Part shown: one piece after another, positions 18,146 to 27,772 of the stretch | Layout: each line of letters begins with the position of its first letter | Position numbering within the stretch: position 1 is the first letter of the stretch | Origin: Ignavibacterium sp037440165 | Lineage (GTDB): Bacteria > Bacteroidota > Ignavibacteria > Ignavibacteriales > Ignavibacteriaceae | Direction of reading: 5' to 3' | Assembly: GCF_037440165.1 (NCBI RefSeq) | Contig: NZ_JBBIUQ010000014.1 | Span: forward strand, 20,177-84,176 | DNA length: 64,000 nt | The notes under the pieces: generated by a model | What the model was told of the DNA's origin: nothing | The model's database searches: none | The model's input: the letters and a program-made list of their open reading frames with translations, nothing else | Made by a program: the position numbers and the translations under genes

Positions 18146-19159
18146 TTAAAATTTAATTCCGAATGAGAAATAATGAACGCTATTCAATCTGCCAAAATCC
18201 TGATAGGCATAATCAAGTTTAATTTTGATTGCATCAATCAGACGGTAGTTTAAACCAAATCCAGCAGTCAACCCCTTTTCCGAGTCGGTTTCAAAGAGTG
18301 AATTATAACCGCCGCGAATGAATACAATTTCATTCCAGGAATATTCCAAACCGGAATTTATAAATTCAGAATGATCATTAGGATGAACAGCATCAACTGC
18401 AAGTGTTAACCTGGAGCTTTCACTTTTAAGTAAATCAGCTGAAACACCAAATCTAAACAATAACGGCAAATCAAAATGATCGAGTTCAAGATTTGCATTA
18501 AGGATATCTCTTCCTGTTGAACCTGAAGCAATTGTTTTGGTCACATCTCTTCCGCTTAATTGCATTTTTGTCCCGAAGTTAGAAATGCTCGCAGCAATTC
18601 TGAATTCATTAAGGATCGGAATTTTATATAATGTACCAACATCGAGAGCAAATCCGTTTGCGCTCATATGCCAGATAGATTCATTAACATATTTAAAGTT
18701 AAATCCGATTGAAAAATTTTCTGTAAGAAATCTGGAATAATTTAAGCCAACCACGAGAGCACCGGCATCAAAGAATTCTCCGGTTCCTTCAGGGTTTTCA
18801 ATTGTGCGAACTTCCATTTCATCCATTGAAAGAACAGATACGAATAATCCAACTGTTCCGAAATCGGATAAGTTAGTTGCAAATGCAGCATAATCGTGTT
18901 TGATATCAAGATATAAATCTGTGTGATTAAAGAATACTTCATTTGAAGTAATCGATGCTGTTCCGGAAGGATTCCAAAAAGTAGAAAGAATATCATCTGC
19001 TACAGATGTAAATGCGCCACCCATTCCGATTGCTCGCGGTCCAACATTAAACTTCAGAACCTGAGCAGCAGTTGTTCCGGTTTTGAGAGTCTGCGCATTT
19101 AATGCAAAACCTATACCGATTACTAATAAAATTGTAAAATTAGTTTTATTAAATTTCAT
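18146..19159 (-). CDS. PorV/PorQ-family outer-membrane beta-barrel protein
   Basis: Protein of 337 residues with a signal peptide (ends LNAQ), the family start VGPRAIGMGGAFTSVADD followed by WNPSGTA, alternating amphipathic strands, and a C-terminal strand ending in phenylalanine (HYFSFGIKF), as expected for BAM-inserted barrels. PorV is the T9SS shuttle that carries sorting-domain proteins to the attachment complex; this organism group has many paralogues and which one this is cannot be told. GGAGAGG precedes the ATG. It lies downstream of a giant secreted protein and a TonB receptor on the same strand. Confidence 0.85.
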   Translation of the reverse strand: MKFNKTNFTILLVIGIGFALNAQTLKTGTTAAQVLKFNVGPRAIGMGGAFTSVADDILSTFWNPSGTASITSNEVFFNHTDLYLDIKHDYAAFATNLSDFGTVGLFVSVLSMDEMEVRTIENPEGTGEFFDAGALVVGLNYSRFLTENFSIGFNFKYVNESIWHMSANGFALDVGTLYKIPILNEFRIAASISNFGTKMQLSGRDVTKTIASGSTGRDILNANLELDHFDLPLLFRFGVSADLLKSESSRLTLAVDAVHPNDHSEFINSGLEYSWNEIVFIRGGYNSLFETDSEKGLTAGFGLNYRLIDAIKIKLDYAYQDFGRLNSVHYFSFGIKF

Positions 19160-19211
19160 AAAACCTCTCCGTTGAAGGTTATCAGTTAATTGTTAATAGT
19201 CATTCTGATTA

Positions 19212-19607
19212 TCACTTTTTTTCAGTGAGTACCCGATTTAAATAATTAATATAACCGTTTAATAGACCTAACGCTTTATTAATTTTTTCTCTGCCAATAT
19301 CTAATTCACTTTTAGAAATATAATTTTCAAATTCACATGTTATTAAGTCATCAATAAATTCATATAATGAGCCTCGACTTGTTCTGCAGAATTGAATATT
19401 TTCTCTAAAATGAAATCTACCATATCCTTCAGCTATATTTCTTGTCGCAGATCGTGATGCTCTTCTAAGGTTATCCGCCAGATCATATTTTTCCTGAGCT
19501 GGAAGTTTTTTAATTATTCCAGCAATAAACATTTTAACCTCATTACAAGCTTTCCAACATTCTAAATCCTCAAAACTCTGTATTTTATCTTTAATTCGAT
19601 TTTCCAT
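19212..19607 (-). CDS. Four-helix-bundle protein (23S rRNA intervening-sequence family)
   Basis: Protein of 131 residues that is almost entirely helical, with the family core SFEDLECWKACNEVKMFI, YDLADNLRRASRSATRNIAEGYGR and the SRGSLYEFIDDL segment. The family was first noticed as proteins encoded in 23S rRNA intervening sequences but is mostly found free-standing; its molecular role is not established. Here it sits between the giant secreted protein (19 bp upstream) and the PorV-like gene (52 bp downstream), with no obvious ribosome-binding site, and may be a later insertion into that cluster. Confidence 0.88.
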   Translation of the reverse strand: MENRIKDKIQSFEDLECWKACNEVKMFIAGIIKKLPAQEKYDLADNLRRASRSATRNIAEGYGRFHFRENIQFCRTSRGSLYEFIDDLITCEFENYISKSELDIGREKINKALGLLNGYINYLNRVLTEKK

Positions 19608-19626
19608 TAACAGACAACTTTTAACA

Positions 19627-22600
19627 TCATTTTATAAGAGCGAACTTGATAATCTTCTCGCCTATTCCAGGTGCATCGATATGAGCGAGATAAATTCCGT
19701 AAGCAACACTAAATCCATCTCTGTTAAGAAGATTCCAGAATTCTCTTCCATTTTCTGCTCCTGAATCATGTTCAAGTGTTGTAACAAGCTCACCTGATAA
19801 TGTGAAAATTCTTATTGTGCATTTAGGCGGAAGATTTTCAAAGTAGATTCTTCTTTCACCACGATTTTTATCGGGCAGTCTGTTGCCCGGTTCGATTTCA
19901 TTGGCAGCTACATATGGATTAGGCACAACGTATATATTATCAAGTCGGGATTTTGCTAAATCATTGTTAAGTAATCCAGATTTCGTTGTAAGTGTAAAAA
20001 CATCGCTTTTAGAAAATGGTCTCTGAGTGTAGAAGAAATACTGATCACCTTCCTGAGGTTTTACTGAATCACCTGGAGTCATCTGTCCGAATGTAATTTT
20101 CCAGGTTAAAGTATCTGTTGCAGCAATACCATTTGAATTTGGGACGAAGAAATGTATTTCATCTCCTCTCGACCAAAGAGTATCAGGATTAGATGGTTCT
20201 CTCAATACTGTCCAGATTCTTTTAGGCACACCAGAAGTAACTTCTTCAACTTTGTAGTTTACAGGAACTGTTATTGGTGCGCCGCCTGTTCTTGGATATT
20301 TTGCTGAATCAATTAAAGAGTTTGAAAATGTGATTATATAATCAGCCGGATAAAGTTTTCTTCTTGGTCCAAGTGTGGATAGATCAACTGCAACAGGAAT
20401 GTTTAAATCACTTCTGCTCCATTTTGATCTTTGAGCATCGAATCTTAAAGCATCATAATCATTCACAATTAATTTTATGCCATTAAACACCGGATTTGAA
20501 TCTTCACCAGAAAGACCAGTGCTCTGATAAACAGGATAGTAACGATATGTTATTGTAAATTCAGAGTTGTTTGGCATATTCGAATTATCGGTACGGCGGA
20601 TTGCTCCTTTTTCAAAATTAATTATATAATCTGTACCGGGATTGTATATCGTTCCCTGTTTGTCTTTTACCTGAAGTATCTGATCGTTTATAATATTTCC
20701 GTGTGAAAGAGAAGCAAATTTTGTATCGAATAAAAAGAAATTTTCGGTAACCGGTTTTTCACCAACTACTGAATAATTTTTCTTTAACTCTGCACCGCCG
20801 GAAGTTATCAATGTATCTGAGAAAGTAAGTGTATAATTCTCATCTATTACAGAGAGATCATCCAGAATAATAAAATTCACTTCACCGTTTCCAACTCCTG
20901 CCGGATGCTGAACATCAGTTGACTTGATTACTGGAGCTTCATAGCCAGATGCTCTCGGTCCGGGAATAACCTGCACAGTATTTTTATCAAATATCAGTTG
21001 CGATGTAATCGGATCTACATTTATTTTTTTGGTAGTTTCAGTTGGAGGAATACCTAGTGAATCTCCGTGATCGTATGCAACAACTGCATAATAATAAGTT
21101 TGACCATTCAAAACATTGTTTGAATCAACAAAGTAATGGCGAAGTCCTGTATCATCACCTAAATAATAATGAATGCCTCGTCCCTGATATGCAACAGGAT
21201 GATAACCTTTCCAGTTATTTTGTAAATCAAATTTTGCATCGAATCCCTGAACATCTTTCAGTGGGTCATATAAAAATGTAGAAGCCCTTCCGTCAGTTAT
21301 TTTTTGAATATCTGCAAAGTCAGGTCGTGTACTTCGATAAATAACATAACCTTCAAAATCTTTTCCGGTAATTGGATCAACACTTTCTTCAGCTTTTGTG
21401 TCCCAGAATAATGTAACTTGTTTATCACCTGGAATTGCAGTAAGAGTTGGTAAATCTGGTGGACGGAAGAAACGATAATTTTTGTTATAAATATCCTGAA
21501 CGGTTTCTGCAGTTATAAGCAAGTCCTGTAAATTGTCTCCAAATAAAAATGCCATCGAAATTCTTTTCGATTCACCTTTCTTCAGAGAAATTTTTCCTGA
21601 ACCGAAAATGAAAACTATATCTTCGTTGTTTGTAATTTCACTAAAGTTACCCGGTGTAACTCTGTTCCAGATATCAGCATCATTACCAATTGCCAGAGAA
21701 GTAGCCCAGGATTCACTATTGAAACTTGTAAGACCAATTTGATCAGCTTCATCGAGATCGGTGTATTCAAAATTTGGTTCGCCAGGTGCAAGCGGATCTG
21801 GTCTGCCATCAGGTAACCTTACTCCGGCTGTAGGAACATCATCGCCTTCACCCTGATCGCCTGTGTTAGGAATTCCATCTACACCAACATCATCAGTTTC
21901 TTGATTCCAATCTCCATCATTATCGATTCCATCGTCCTGGCGTTCATCAACCATTCCATCTCCATCATTATCAAATCCATCATTAGGATTTCCCGGACTT
22001 TCAAGAAACTTACAGCCCAAATAACCAAGTCCGACACCTCTATCACCAGTCATATCAGGATCCCAGAAGTAAACCATACTTCTTGCATAAACCGGAATAT
22101 TCTGAACATCATCTCCAAAAGGTTTAATGAAGAAACCGTTGTCATCATCGTTATCGCCGCCGCCAACATCCGGATCACCATAAATTCCGAACACAACTGA
22201 ATCTAAATCTTTATCACTTACATTGGTAATTGTCCAGACAAAGAATATTGCATTGGCAGCGAGAGAATTACTCCACTGAAAAGCTCTTCCATCAATCTGA
22301 ACACCAAGTCCTTTTCTGGTTGTATCACTTACAAAAGGAAAGTAATTAAATTCTTTATTATCTCTGTCATCCATTGCCCAATAGACTTCAAGGTCTGCAT
22401 TATTTTCACCAACTTTCAGATAGCCGGGCCAGACATATTCACCTAAAGTAGGATTATACCATTCCCTCGGCCAGCTATCAGGTTTTCCATCACGGTCAGA
22501 ATCGAATGCAGGATTTGAAGCCATAAATTCCTGATTAGGATCTGCATAACCTGGGAGAGGTTCGAATGTCCACCATAAACCTGTTGCAGGATCTCTTTCT

Positions 22601-23070
22601 CGGAGCTGTGGTCTATCATAATCATACAAGCCGTCTGAGACTATAAAAATTGTATCACCAGTTTCTGATTGAACTTTTGCTGTAACTAATGGAGTAAACT
22701 GAAATATATAAGCTGCATCTTTCCATACCATTGCGAGAAGTTCTCTCAGATTTGCGCCGGGAAAGCCGGGACCAATGCCACCATAATTCCAGATTTCACA
22801 AGTTACATTGTTTCCGTTCATCAGATATCTTTTTCTATCTTCAAAAGCATTCAGCTTCGCTAATCCTGAAGGCGCACCATATTTAAACTGAGAAGTTTTG
22901 ACAGGATTAGGATTAACCGGACAATTTGGATGATGAGTCTGAATATAATCTATTATTGTCTGATGCTCTCTCTGCCTTCTCTGCTCAATGGATTCCTGAG
23001 CAAATATTTGTGAAGAAAAAAACAGTACTAAAATTGTTAATTGAAAAAACTTAATTAATAGCTTAGCCAT
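19627..23070 (-). CDS. Giant secreted protein with calcium-rich repeats and FN3-like domains
   Basis: Protein of 1147 residues with a signal peptide (ends IFAQ). No enzymatic motif was recognised. Around residues 360-440 there is an Asp-rich stretch (DGFDNDGDGMVDE, DGIDNDGDWN, GDQGEGDD) of the thrombospondin-type-3/EF-hand-like calcium-binding kind. A fibronectin-III-like domain follows near 545-660 (PGDKQVTLFWD, YVIYRSTRP, TYYYAVVAYD). The C-terminus (RIYFENLPPKCTIRIFTLSGELV ... IIKFALIK) is a divergent T9SS sorting domain. It is encoded 16 bp after the TonB receptor and upstream of the PorV-like gene, so receptor, secreted protein and PorV-like barrel probably act at the outer membrane together. 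Confidence 0.8.
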   Translation of the reverse strand: MAKLLIKFFQLTILVLFFSSQIFAQESIEQRRQREHQTIIDYIQTHHPNCPVNPNPVKTSQFKYGAPSGLAKLNAFEDRKRYLMNGNNVTCEIWNYGGIGPGFPGANLRELLAMVWKDAAYIFQFTPLVTAKVQSETGDTIFIVSDGLYDYDRPQLRERDPATGLWWTFEPLPGYADPNQEFMASNPAFDSDRDGKPDSWPREWYNPTLGEYVWPGYLKVGENNADLEVYWAMDDRDNKEFNYFPFVSDTTRKGLGVQIDGRAFQWSNSLAANAIFFVWTITNVSDKDLDSVVFGIYGDPDVGGGDNDDDNGFFIKPFGDDVQNIPVYARSMVYFWDPDMTGDRGVGLGYLGCKFLESPGNPNDGFDNDGDGMVDERQDDGIDNDGDWNQETDDVGVDGIPNTGDQGEGDDVPTAGVRLPDGRPDPLAPGEPNFEYTDLDEADQIGLTSFNSESWATSLAIGNDADIWNRVTPGNFSEITNNEDIVFIFGSGKISLKKGESKRISMAFLFGDNLQDLLITAETVQDIYNKNYRFFRPPDLPTLTAIPGDKQVTLFWDTKAEESVDPITGKDFEGYVIYRSTRPDFADIQKITDGRASTFLYDPLKDVQGFDAKFDLQNNWKGYHPVAYQGRGIHYYLGDDTGLRHYFVDSNNVLNGQTYYYAVVAYDHGDSLGIPPTETTKKINVDPITSQLIFDKNTVQVIPGPRASGYEAPVIKSTDVQHPAGVGNGEVNFIILDDLSVIDENYTLTFSDTLITSGGAELKKNYSVVGEKPVTENFFLFDTKFASLSHGNIINDQILQVKDKQGTIYNPGTDYIINFEKGAIRRTDNSNMPNNSEFTITYRYYPVYQSTGLSGEDSNPVFNGIKLIVNDYDALRFDAQRSKWSRSDLNIPVAVDLSTLGPRRKLYPADYIITFSNSLIDSAKYPRTGGAPITVPVNYKVEEVTSGVPKRIWTVLREPSNPDTLWSRGDEIHFFVPNSNGIAATDTLTWKITFGQMTPGDSVKPQEGDQYFFYTQRPFSKSDVFTLTTKSGLLNNDLAKSRLDNIYVVPNPYVAANEIEPGNRLPDKNRGERRIYFENLPPKCTIRIFTLSGELVTTLEHDSGAENGREFWNLLNRDGFSVAYGIYLAHIDAPGIGEKIIKFALIK

Positions 23071-23086
23071 ATTTTTCTCCGATGCT

Positions 23087-25813
23087 TTAATATTCTATAG
23101 ATAATCCAAAACGCACCTCACGAGGTGCAGAATAATATTGTGGTCTGGTAAAATATTCGTCTGCAGATTTTAAACCCGGAACTATCTGTGATAAACGATT
23201 AGTTTCCTGTGGACCACCTTTGGTTGATTCTAAAGTATAAGTTGCTCTTCCTGTATCATCATATACAAATCTTTCATTAAGAGTGTCAAAAAGATTGAAC
23301 ACTTTTACGAATAAAGTAACTGCTGCAACATCAATGTCAAATGTTTTTTCAATCAGAAGATCAACATTCGTTTGGAGAGGTTTTCTTTCGCTGTTTGTTT
23401 TGAGATAAATTTCTCTTTCAAATAAAACTGGTGTGTAAGGCAGACCAGTATTCATTGTTCCAACTAATGTTACAACCCAATTTTTGTAATTACCAAAAGT
23501 AATTGATCCATTAAGCGTATGAGTTTGATCCCAATCTAAAGGAACCGGAATTTTTTCACTCTGTCTTCCAGAAGATAAATCAAGGAAGAATGATGAAGCT
23601 CCTGTTTCATTTCCTTCTGCGACCTGAAATGTATAATCAAGTGAAGCACCGAATAAATCATCAGGCAATTTTCTTTTTGTCAGAGAAAATGTAATACCTT
23701 TGATGTTAGCATAATCTTTATTCACATATTTAAAGTAAGACTCACTTGTACTGATTCTTATTTCCTGAAGAGCTAGTAAATCGCGAACATCTTTATAAAA
23801 TCCTGTTATATTGAATGCTATTGTTTCTGTTAATTGCTGCTGCAATCCCATTTCATATGTAACTGTTTTTTCAGGATTCAGATTAGCATTTCCGTAAGTA
23901 GGAGTTGCACCCGATTTTTTGAAATTCGGATTTGTGAACAAATATCTGTAAGGAGGCAACTGATAAAAATGTCCGTATGAAAAATGAATTATACCCCGAT
24001 CAGTGATTGGAAAAGAAATTCCAATTCGGGGACTGAAAATACTTTTCGCTTCAGCATCAACCAACCCCGATGTGGGGTTAAAAATATCGGGAGCATATTT
24101 TGCTCTTGGATTCAGATAATCAAAACGCAAACCGAGATTTAAAATCATATTTGTGTATTCCATCTTATCCTGCAGATAAGCTGAGAATTGATAAGGTTCA
24201 CGAGAATAAACATCGTGATAAAGTGTATTAGTATCAGGAATTGTTGGCTGAAGATAGGTTGTTGTATCACGGAAAATTGTAAAATACTGGTAATCAAGAA
24301 CATCGTACTTTCCTCTTATTCCGAATTTTACTTCGTGCTCGTTGGAGACCTGACTGGTTAAATCAAATTTAATTTCACTTGCATATGATCTCTGATAAAA
24401 ATGTTCGTTGGATGTTCCTCCCGATCTGAAAGTAAATGGAGTTAACTTAAAACTTTTATGTGATGGCTGATATCTTGGATCAGGATGCAAACCTGTCAAA
24501 CTCATCCCCGGTCTGAAACTGACTTCATTTCCAGCTTCATCAAGCAGAGGGAAAAGGTATCTCTTAAAGTCATAAATATTAAAAGCGCCTTTTAAAGAGT
24601 AAAATGTATTTGAACCAATTGCCTGTCGGATTTCAAGTGAGTTTAATAATCCCCACTCATATCTGTTATAATTAGCATCCGGAACATATTTTAATTCGTG
24701 ATTGTAAGTCTGATAAGATGAGCTGGAATAAACAACATCGTAATTTATTTTCATCGCTGTGAATGGTTTTACAGTAAACTTTCCTGTAAGATTTAAATCT
24801 TCAGATGGATTCATTGACACAATCGAATTATCGCCTGTCATTGATAAATTTATTATACTGGAATTAACTGGATCACGGTAAACAGAGTCATAAATTGTAT
24901 GCTGCCGCTGACCGTAGAGATAACCTTTATCGTTATTATATCTTCCAGAAAGGAAAAATGTGATTGAATTATCTGTAAATGGAACAGGTCCTCCAAGTGT
25001 TCCTTCAAGAACCTGATTATTAACCGGACTGATTGATCCAATATTAAAGAAAATATTTTTATGAGAGCTTAAATAATCACCAGTGTAATAAGAAAGTGAT
25101 GCTGTATATTTATTTCCACCTTCTTTTGTAATTGCATTAACAACTCCGCTGAGAGCGTTTCCATATTCAGCATTAAAAGTTCCGCTTACGACTGATAATT
25201 CCTGAATGGCGTTTGTAGAAATTTGTACTGTTCTGCCAAAATCATAAGGGTTAACAGAGGATACTCCATTAACATTGTATGCAATTTCAGTCGATCTTCC
25301 ACCTCTGATATGAAGTTCACCGCCCGCACCTTTGGTAATTCCTGCCTGTAAGACCAAAAGCTGATCTATGCTTTCAACCGGAAGTGATTGAATTTGTGAA
25401 TCATCAATTACAGTGTGAGATGAAGTAAGATCTTTTCTGACTAATGGTCTTTTTGCTTCAACAACTACTGCTTCAAGACCAATTGCTTCTGAGGAAAGCT
25501 CAACATCAATTCGGGTTGTAAAATCACTTGATACGCGAACATTAGTTACAATTTTTTTCTGATATCCTACACCAGAAAATATCAAAGTGTAAGTCCCCGG
25601 CTCAACATTGTTAATGATGTAAGAGCCATCAATTCCTGTAGCAGCGCCCATCGTAGTGCCCTCGATCATAACATTTATTCCTATTAATGGCTCACCGGTT
25701 TCAGCATCAGTAACTTTACCGGCAATTTTGCCTGTTACTCCAGCAAACAAATCAGAAAAAAATATTAATGAGCAAACCAAAGAAAACAAAAAAATGATGA
25801 ATAGTTTTTTCAT
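23087..25813 (-). CDS. TonB-dependent receptor with carboxypeptidase-like N-terminal domain
   Basis: Outer-membrane protein of 908 residues. After the signal peptide a carboxypeptidase-regulatory-like domain (about 27-115: GKIAGKVTDAETGEPLIGIN, GVGYQKKIV) precedes the plug (QIQSLPVESIDQLL, GAGGELHIRGGRSTEIAYNV, GTFNAEYGNALSGVVN) and a large beta-barrel. The barrel ends with a short EVRFGLSIEY strand, the usual BAM signal. A GAGAGG ribosome-binding site precedes the ATG. Substrate is unknown; the layout resembles SusC-like receptors but no SusD partner is adjacent, the giant secreted protein being encoded instead. Confidence 0.9.
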   Translation of the reverse strand: MKKLFIIFLFSLVCSLIFFSDLFAGVTGKIAGKVTDAETGEPLIGINVMIEGTTMGAATGIDGSYIINNVEPGTYTLIFSGVGYQKKIVTNVRVSSDFTTRIDVELSSEAIGLEAVVVEAKRPLVRKDLTSSHTVIDDSQIQSLPVESIDQLLVLQAGITKGAGGELHIRGGRSTEIAYNVNGVSSVNPYDFGRTVQISTNAIQELSVVSGTFNAEYGNALSGVVNAITKEGGNKYTASLSYYTGDYLSSHKNIFFNIGSISPVNNQVLEGTLGGPVPFTDNSITFFLSGRYNNDKGYLYGQRQHTIYDSVYRDPVNSSIINLSMTGDNSIVSMNPSEDLNLTGKFTVKPFTAMKINYDVVYSSSSYQTYNHELKYVPDANYNRYEWGLLNSLEIRQAIGSNTFYSLKGAFNIYDFKRYLFPLLDEAGNEVSFRPGMSLTGLHPDPRYQPSHKSFKLTPFTFRSGGTSNEHFYQRSYASEIKFDLTSQVSNEHEVKFGIRGKYDVLDYQYFTIFRDTTTYLQPTIPDTNTLYHDVYSREPYQFSAYLQDKMEYTNMILNLGLRFDYLNPRAKYAPDIFNPTSGLVDAEAKSIFSPRIGISFPITDRGIIHFSYGHFYQLPPYRYLFTNPNFKKSGATPTYGNANLNPEKTVTYEMGLQQQLTETIAFNITGFYKDVRDLLALQEIRISTSESYFKYVNKDYANIKGITFSLTKRKLPDDLFGASLDYTFQVAEGNETGASSFFLDLSSGRQSEKIPVPLDWDQTHTLNGSITFGNYKNWVVTLVGTMNTGLPYTPVLFEREIYLKTNSERKPLQTNVDLLIEKTFDIDVAAVTLFVKVFNLFDTLNERFVYDDTGRATYTLESTKGGPQETNRLSQIVPGLKSADEYFTRPQYYSAPREVRFGLSIEY

Positions 25814-25894
25814 TGTTACCTCTCGGTAAATTTTAGAGTTGCCAACAAATATTAGTCAACCTGATATCAATTATTTATAATTGAATAAGAACAC

Positions 25895-25948
25895 TAAAAA
25901 GAAAGGGCTGCCTGAAACAAATAATTTATTGTATTCAGACAACCCTTT
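25895..25948 (-). terminator. Rho-independent terminator of the FG-GAP gene
   Basis: On the minus strand AAAGGGTTGTCTGAA (25948-25934) pairs with TTCAGGCAGCCCTTT (25916-25902) in a 15-bp stem with two G-U pairs, followed by CTTTTTAG. It lies 18 bp after the stop of the gene at 25966-27633 and upstream of the TonB receptor start, so it separates the two transcription units. Confidence 0.85.
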
Positions 25949-25965
25949 GAGAAAATCATAGCAGC

Positions 25966-27633
25966 TTATTTAATTAACTGCATTTTCTTTGTGACTTTAA
26001 CATCGCCTGCTTTCAATTGATAAAGATAAATTCCACTTGCTAATCCTTCTGCGTTAAATTTAGTCGAATAATTTCCTGCTTCCATATATTGATTGTTAAC
26101 TATAACAGCTACTTCATTGCCAAGCATGTCAAACACTCTCAGATCAACATTAGAAGCTTTTGTAACACCAAATTTTATTGTAGTTGAAGGGTTAAATGGA
26201 TTTGGATAATTTTGATCGAGATAAATATTTGTTGGAATTAAATCAGTATATTTTTCAACTGAAACTGGTGTAAACTGGTAATCAAGAACAACGATAGGTG
26301 TTGGATCATCATTAAGATTTGCTCTTGAGTAACCTTGAGTATAAAGAACTTCATCCTCAGGGTCGCCATCAACATTTGCACAAACAACTACATCATAATC
26401 ACCACCTACAGGAAGAATTGCAGAATCAACAACTGAAGCTACAAAATTCTGAGGTAATGACCAGTCACCAGTTGGGCCACCAATATATTCAAGTCTGAAT
26501 ATCATTGCATTCGGTTGTGAAGTTCCACCTCTTGTACCAAAGAACATATCTGGATTTTGATCTCCATCAACATCACCCCAGGCTGCACCATTTAGTCTTA
26601 ATACAGAAGAAGGATCCTGATCAAATGTTGAGAAATCTGCTATTTCATAAGAAACTAAAGTATCAACATCGTCTGGTTTATCAATATAATAAACTTTTGA
26701 TGCAAACCAGGAGCCAACAATTACTTTTGATCCATCACCATTTGGTATTACAACAGAACCTTTGAAAGATGAATTATTACCGGCAACACCAGATTGTGGA
26801 TTGTTTACTATATAGTTATTGGGTCCATCATATTTAATTAAAAATGTTCTTCCATCAAAATTGATTAATCCAATGTATGGAGGAACAACTACAAGATCCC
26901 ATTTATTTCCTGTTCCGGCAAGAATAAAATCCCCTAAGCCTGTAAACTCTTCTGTCCAAGTTTCTGTACCGCTACCATCATCAGGAATATTATCAACTGA
27001 CCAGACACCAACATGATAATTACCTGAACTGGCTGCTCTATCAACGAGTAATAACTCATCCGTTGCATCGCCATCGATGTCTGCAATTACAAATCTGATC
27101 GGTCTTAAATTGAACATATCTGTCTGAACAATAGATGTCTTAGCGTTTGGTGTAAATCCACCAAAGCCATTGTCAACACCCATGTTATCACTTCCATCTC
27201 CAGGATATTCATATACAATTATTCGAGCTGGATTTGGGTTTAATGAGGCATCAAGATAATTAACTGGTCCCCAGTAAAGTTCTGCTTTACCATCATTATC
27301 CAAATCACCCCAGGTAAGTGCTGGCCAAGTGTTCTGCAATGGAACATCTGAAACAACTCCCCAAACTGAATCCCAAACTGATGTAACCGGATTCCATTCA
27401 AACTTGTAGAGTCTCGGAACGAGTTCATAGTCGCCATCAACCATATTTGTATTGCAGGCATAAATTTCAGGCAATCCATCTCCATCGAAATCAACACCTG
27501 CAACTATACCCCCAAAACCCCGTTCAAGCTGTGATGGGTCTCGAACTAAAGCAGTTCGTGTCATTAGTTGAGCAAATGTTTGTGAAATTAGTATGAATGT
27601 TATAACTGGAAGAAAAGTCAAAAGTCGCTTCAT
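25966..27633 (-). CDS. Secreted FG-GAP/VCBS-repeat protein with T9SS sorting domain
   Basis: Protein of 555 residues with a signal peptide (ends TFAQ), five or more FG-GAP/VCBS-type calcium loops spread through a beta-propeller-like region (VDFDGDGLPEIY, GDLDNDGKAELYW, ADIDGDATDELLLVD, GDVDGDQNPDMFFG, NVDGDPEDEVLY), and a clear C-terminal sorting domain with NYPNPFNPSTTIKFGV and KVTKKMQLIK. A strong AAGGAGG ribosome-binding site lies 6 bp before the ATG. Such proteins are exported and anchored at the cell surface; ligand and role are unknown. Confidence 0.88.
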   Translation of the reverse strand: MKRLLTFLPVITFILISQTFAQLMTRTALVRDPSQLERGFGGIVAGVDFDGDGLPEIYACNTNMVDGDYELVPRLYKFEWNPVTSVWDSVWGVVSDVPLQNTWPALTWGDLDNDGKAELYWGPVNYLDASLNPNPARIIVYEYPGDGSDNMGVDNGFGGFTPNAKTSIVQTDMFNLRPIRFVIADIDGDATDELLLVDRAASSGNYHVGVWSVDNIPDDGSGTETWTEEFTGLGDFILAGTGNKWDLVVVPPYIGLINFDGRTFLIKYDGPNNYIVNNPQSGVAGNNSSFKGSVVIPNGDGSKVIVGSWFASKVYYIDKPDDVDTLVSYEIADFSTFDQDPSSVLRLNGAAWGDVDGDQNPDMFFGTRGGTSQPNAMIFRLEYIGGPTGDWSLPQNFVASVVDSAILPVGGDYDVVVCANVDGDPEDEVLYTQGYSRANLNDDPTPIVVLDYQFTPVSVEKYTDLIPTNIYLDQNYPNPFNPSTTIKFGVTKASNVDLRVFDMLGNEVAVIVNNQYMEAGNYSTKFNAEGLASGIYLYQLKAGDVKVTKKMQLIK

Positions 27634-27772
27634 GCCGACCTCCTTGATTATGATTTGTTGAGATTAGTTAATTAAATAACAATCACTAGTCGAAAATAAT
27701 ATTTCTAGTAAAGTAATTCAAACTATTTAAAGAAATAATTTATCTTAAAAATCAGAGACTAAAATAATCCTG

